From Chloroflexota bacterium (GTDB lineage: Bacteria; Chloroflexota; UBA4733): a stretch of 6,451 bases of DNA. How positions within the stretch are numbered: the first letter of the stretch is position 1; every line of letters starts with the position of its first letter. Both the position numbers and the translations under genes were made by a program. Location of the stretch: the NCBI GenBank assembly GCA_025980355.1, contig JAICXR010000202.1, positions 1 to 6,451 of the forward strand, written 5' to 3'. The notes below the pieces were generated by a model. It made no database searches and was not told the DNA's origin. It worked only from the letters and a program-made list of their open reading frames with translations. Below are positions 5,810 to 6,451 of this stretch, one piece after another.

Positions 5810-6451
5810 CTATTCCAGGGAACTTCCGACGAGACCCGCGCTGCCGTTGGTCTTGGCGGAGCCATTGCGCTGGTCGACCCCGGTAAAGCGATAGAGGCGC
5901 GGCGGCCGGTGGCGGTTGCCGCTGAGCAACTGGTCGGTCGGTTCGACGACGCCCGAAGCCAGCGCCTTATGGATGAAATTTCCGGGGTCCAGCTTGCGCT
6001 GGAGGATCACCTCGTGGACGTGCCGCAACTGCGCCATGGTGAAGATCGGCGACAACAGTTGAAAGGCGATGGGGGTGTACTCGACCTTATTGCGCAAGCG
6101 CGAAAGCGCCTTCTCTAGAATCAGCCGATGATCGAACGCGACCGCCTCCGGCAGGCGCGCGGCGGGAAACCAGCACACGCCCGACGTATCGCTCCCGGCC
6201 GCCAGGGTCAGGTTCTGACTGGGTACGAGCGCGTAATAGGCGATGGTGATGACGCGGTCGCGCGGGTCGCGCCCGGGATCGCCGAACGTGTAGAGCTGTT
6301 CCAGGAAGACGTCGCGGACGCCCGTCTTTTCATAGAGCTCGCGCGCCGCCGCATGATCGAGCGTCTCGTTATGGCGGACAAAGCCACCGGGAATCGCCCA
6401 ATGGCCGGCAAAGGGCGGCAACTTGCGCTGCACCAGGAGCGCTTGCAGGCA
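5810..6451 (-). CDS. NrtR-type Nudix/winged-helix regulator, N-terminally truncated by window end
   Basis: The frame stays open to base 6451 (CLQALLVQRKLPPFAGHWAI), so the start is outside; the GTG at 6433 falls inside a conserved Nudix strand and is not the real start. 213 residues are visible. The Nudix box runs GFVRHNETLDHAAARELYEKTGV and fits GX5EX7REUXEEXGU, except that the last glutamate of the metal-binding REXXEE core is lysine. After the Nudix domain, about 80 residues (PIAFQLLSPIFTMAQLRHVHEVILQRKLDPGNFIHK, then RPPRLYRF) match the winged-helix domain of NrtR-type repressors. Such proteins sense ADP-ribose or a related nucleotide and usually control NAD or sugar metabolism genes. The altered Nudix box supports a sensor rather than an enzyme, though some catalysis cannot be excluded. 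The last 24 residues are low complexity (NGSAKTNGSAGLVGSS). No target gene is visible, because the promoter side is outside the window. Confidence 0.85.
   Translation of the reverse strand, partial: CLQALLVQRKLPPFAGHWAIPGGFVRHNETLDHAAARELYEKTGVRDVFLEQLYTFGDPGRDPRDRVITIAYYALVPSQNLTLAAGSDTSGVCWFPAARLPEAVAFDHRLILEKALSRLRNKVEYTPIAFQLLSPIFTMAQLRHVHEVILQRKLDPGNFIHKALASGVVEPTDQLLSGNRHRPPRLYRFTGVDQRNGSAKTNGSAGLVGSSLE

Noticed and set aside
5819..5827. GGAACTTCC palindrome at the convergent end of the thioredoxin-like and NrtR-like genes
   Set aside because: The arms are only 4 bp, inside the NrtR-like coding end, with no T-run; too weak to call a terminator.
5810..6433. GTG at 6433 as the start of the Nudix/winged-helix gene
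   Set aside because: The six codons before it (CLQALL) continue the conserved Nudix beta strand, so the gene runs past the window edge.

Overview
This is a GC-rich 6.45 kb segment of a bacterial chromosome or metagenomic contig. The best clue to its source is the secreted protein at 1406-3589. After a TIM-barrel glycosidase domain it carries a C-terminal module (YF..TGY, FW.YF, GG..TFGYP, Q.FQRQ) that I associate with Chloroflexota exported proteins. With the high GC content and the gene mix, a Chloroflexota member, perhaps Thermomicrobia-like, is the most likely source. This is inference: there is no rRNA or marker gene in the window.

Layout, left to right. Positions 1-636 (+) hold the C-terminal two thirds or so of a phosphoesterase-family (PF04185-type) phosphatase or phospholipase, cut by the window edge. 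A 190-bp spacer with a strong Shine-Dalgarno sequence and a short inverted repeat leads into a two-gene type II toxin-antitoxin operon: a ribbon-helix-helix antitoxin (827-1096) and a ParE/RelE-fold toxin (1093-1383), coupled by a GTGA overlap. Two minus-strand genes converge on it. An M28 zinc peptidase (5047-3680) lies upstream and the secreted glycosidase-like protein (3589-1406) downstream, separated by a 90-bp gap with a GC hairpin and a short palindrome. Divergent from the peptidase is a thioredoxin-fold protein with a single cysteine (5206-5805, +). It converges, 4 bp stop to stop, on a minus-strand Nudix plus winged-helix protein of NrtR type (5810 to beyond 6451), cut at its N-terminus.

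How the genes relate. The toxin and antitoxin clearly work together. The peptidase and glycosidase could share a transcript, but the gap and hairpin make this uncertain. The phosphoesterase, glycosidase and peptidase are all hydrolases that could take part in scavenging, although the peptidase has no visible signal peptide. The Nudix/winged-helix protein is more likely a metabolite-sensing repressor than an enzyme, because its Nudix box has lost one acidic residue.

The most unusual non-coding signal is a perfect 11-bp inverted repeat (arms 5053-5063 and 5077-5087) just before the peptidase start. The proximal arm contains the peptidase's Shine-Dalgarno sequence, so the element could be an RNA hairpin controlling translation or a DNA operator. 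I did not find convincing evidence of a wholly new multi-gene system, a CRISPR array, an insertion sequence, or a tRNA or rRNA gene.
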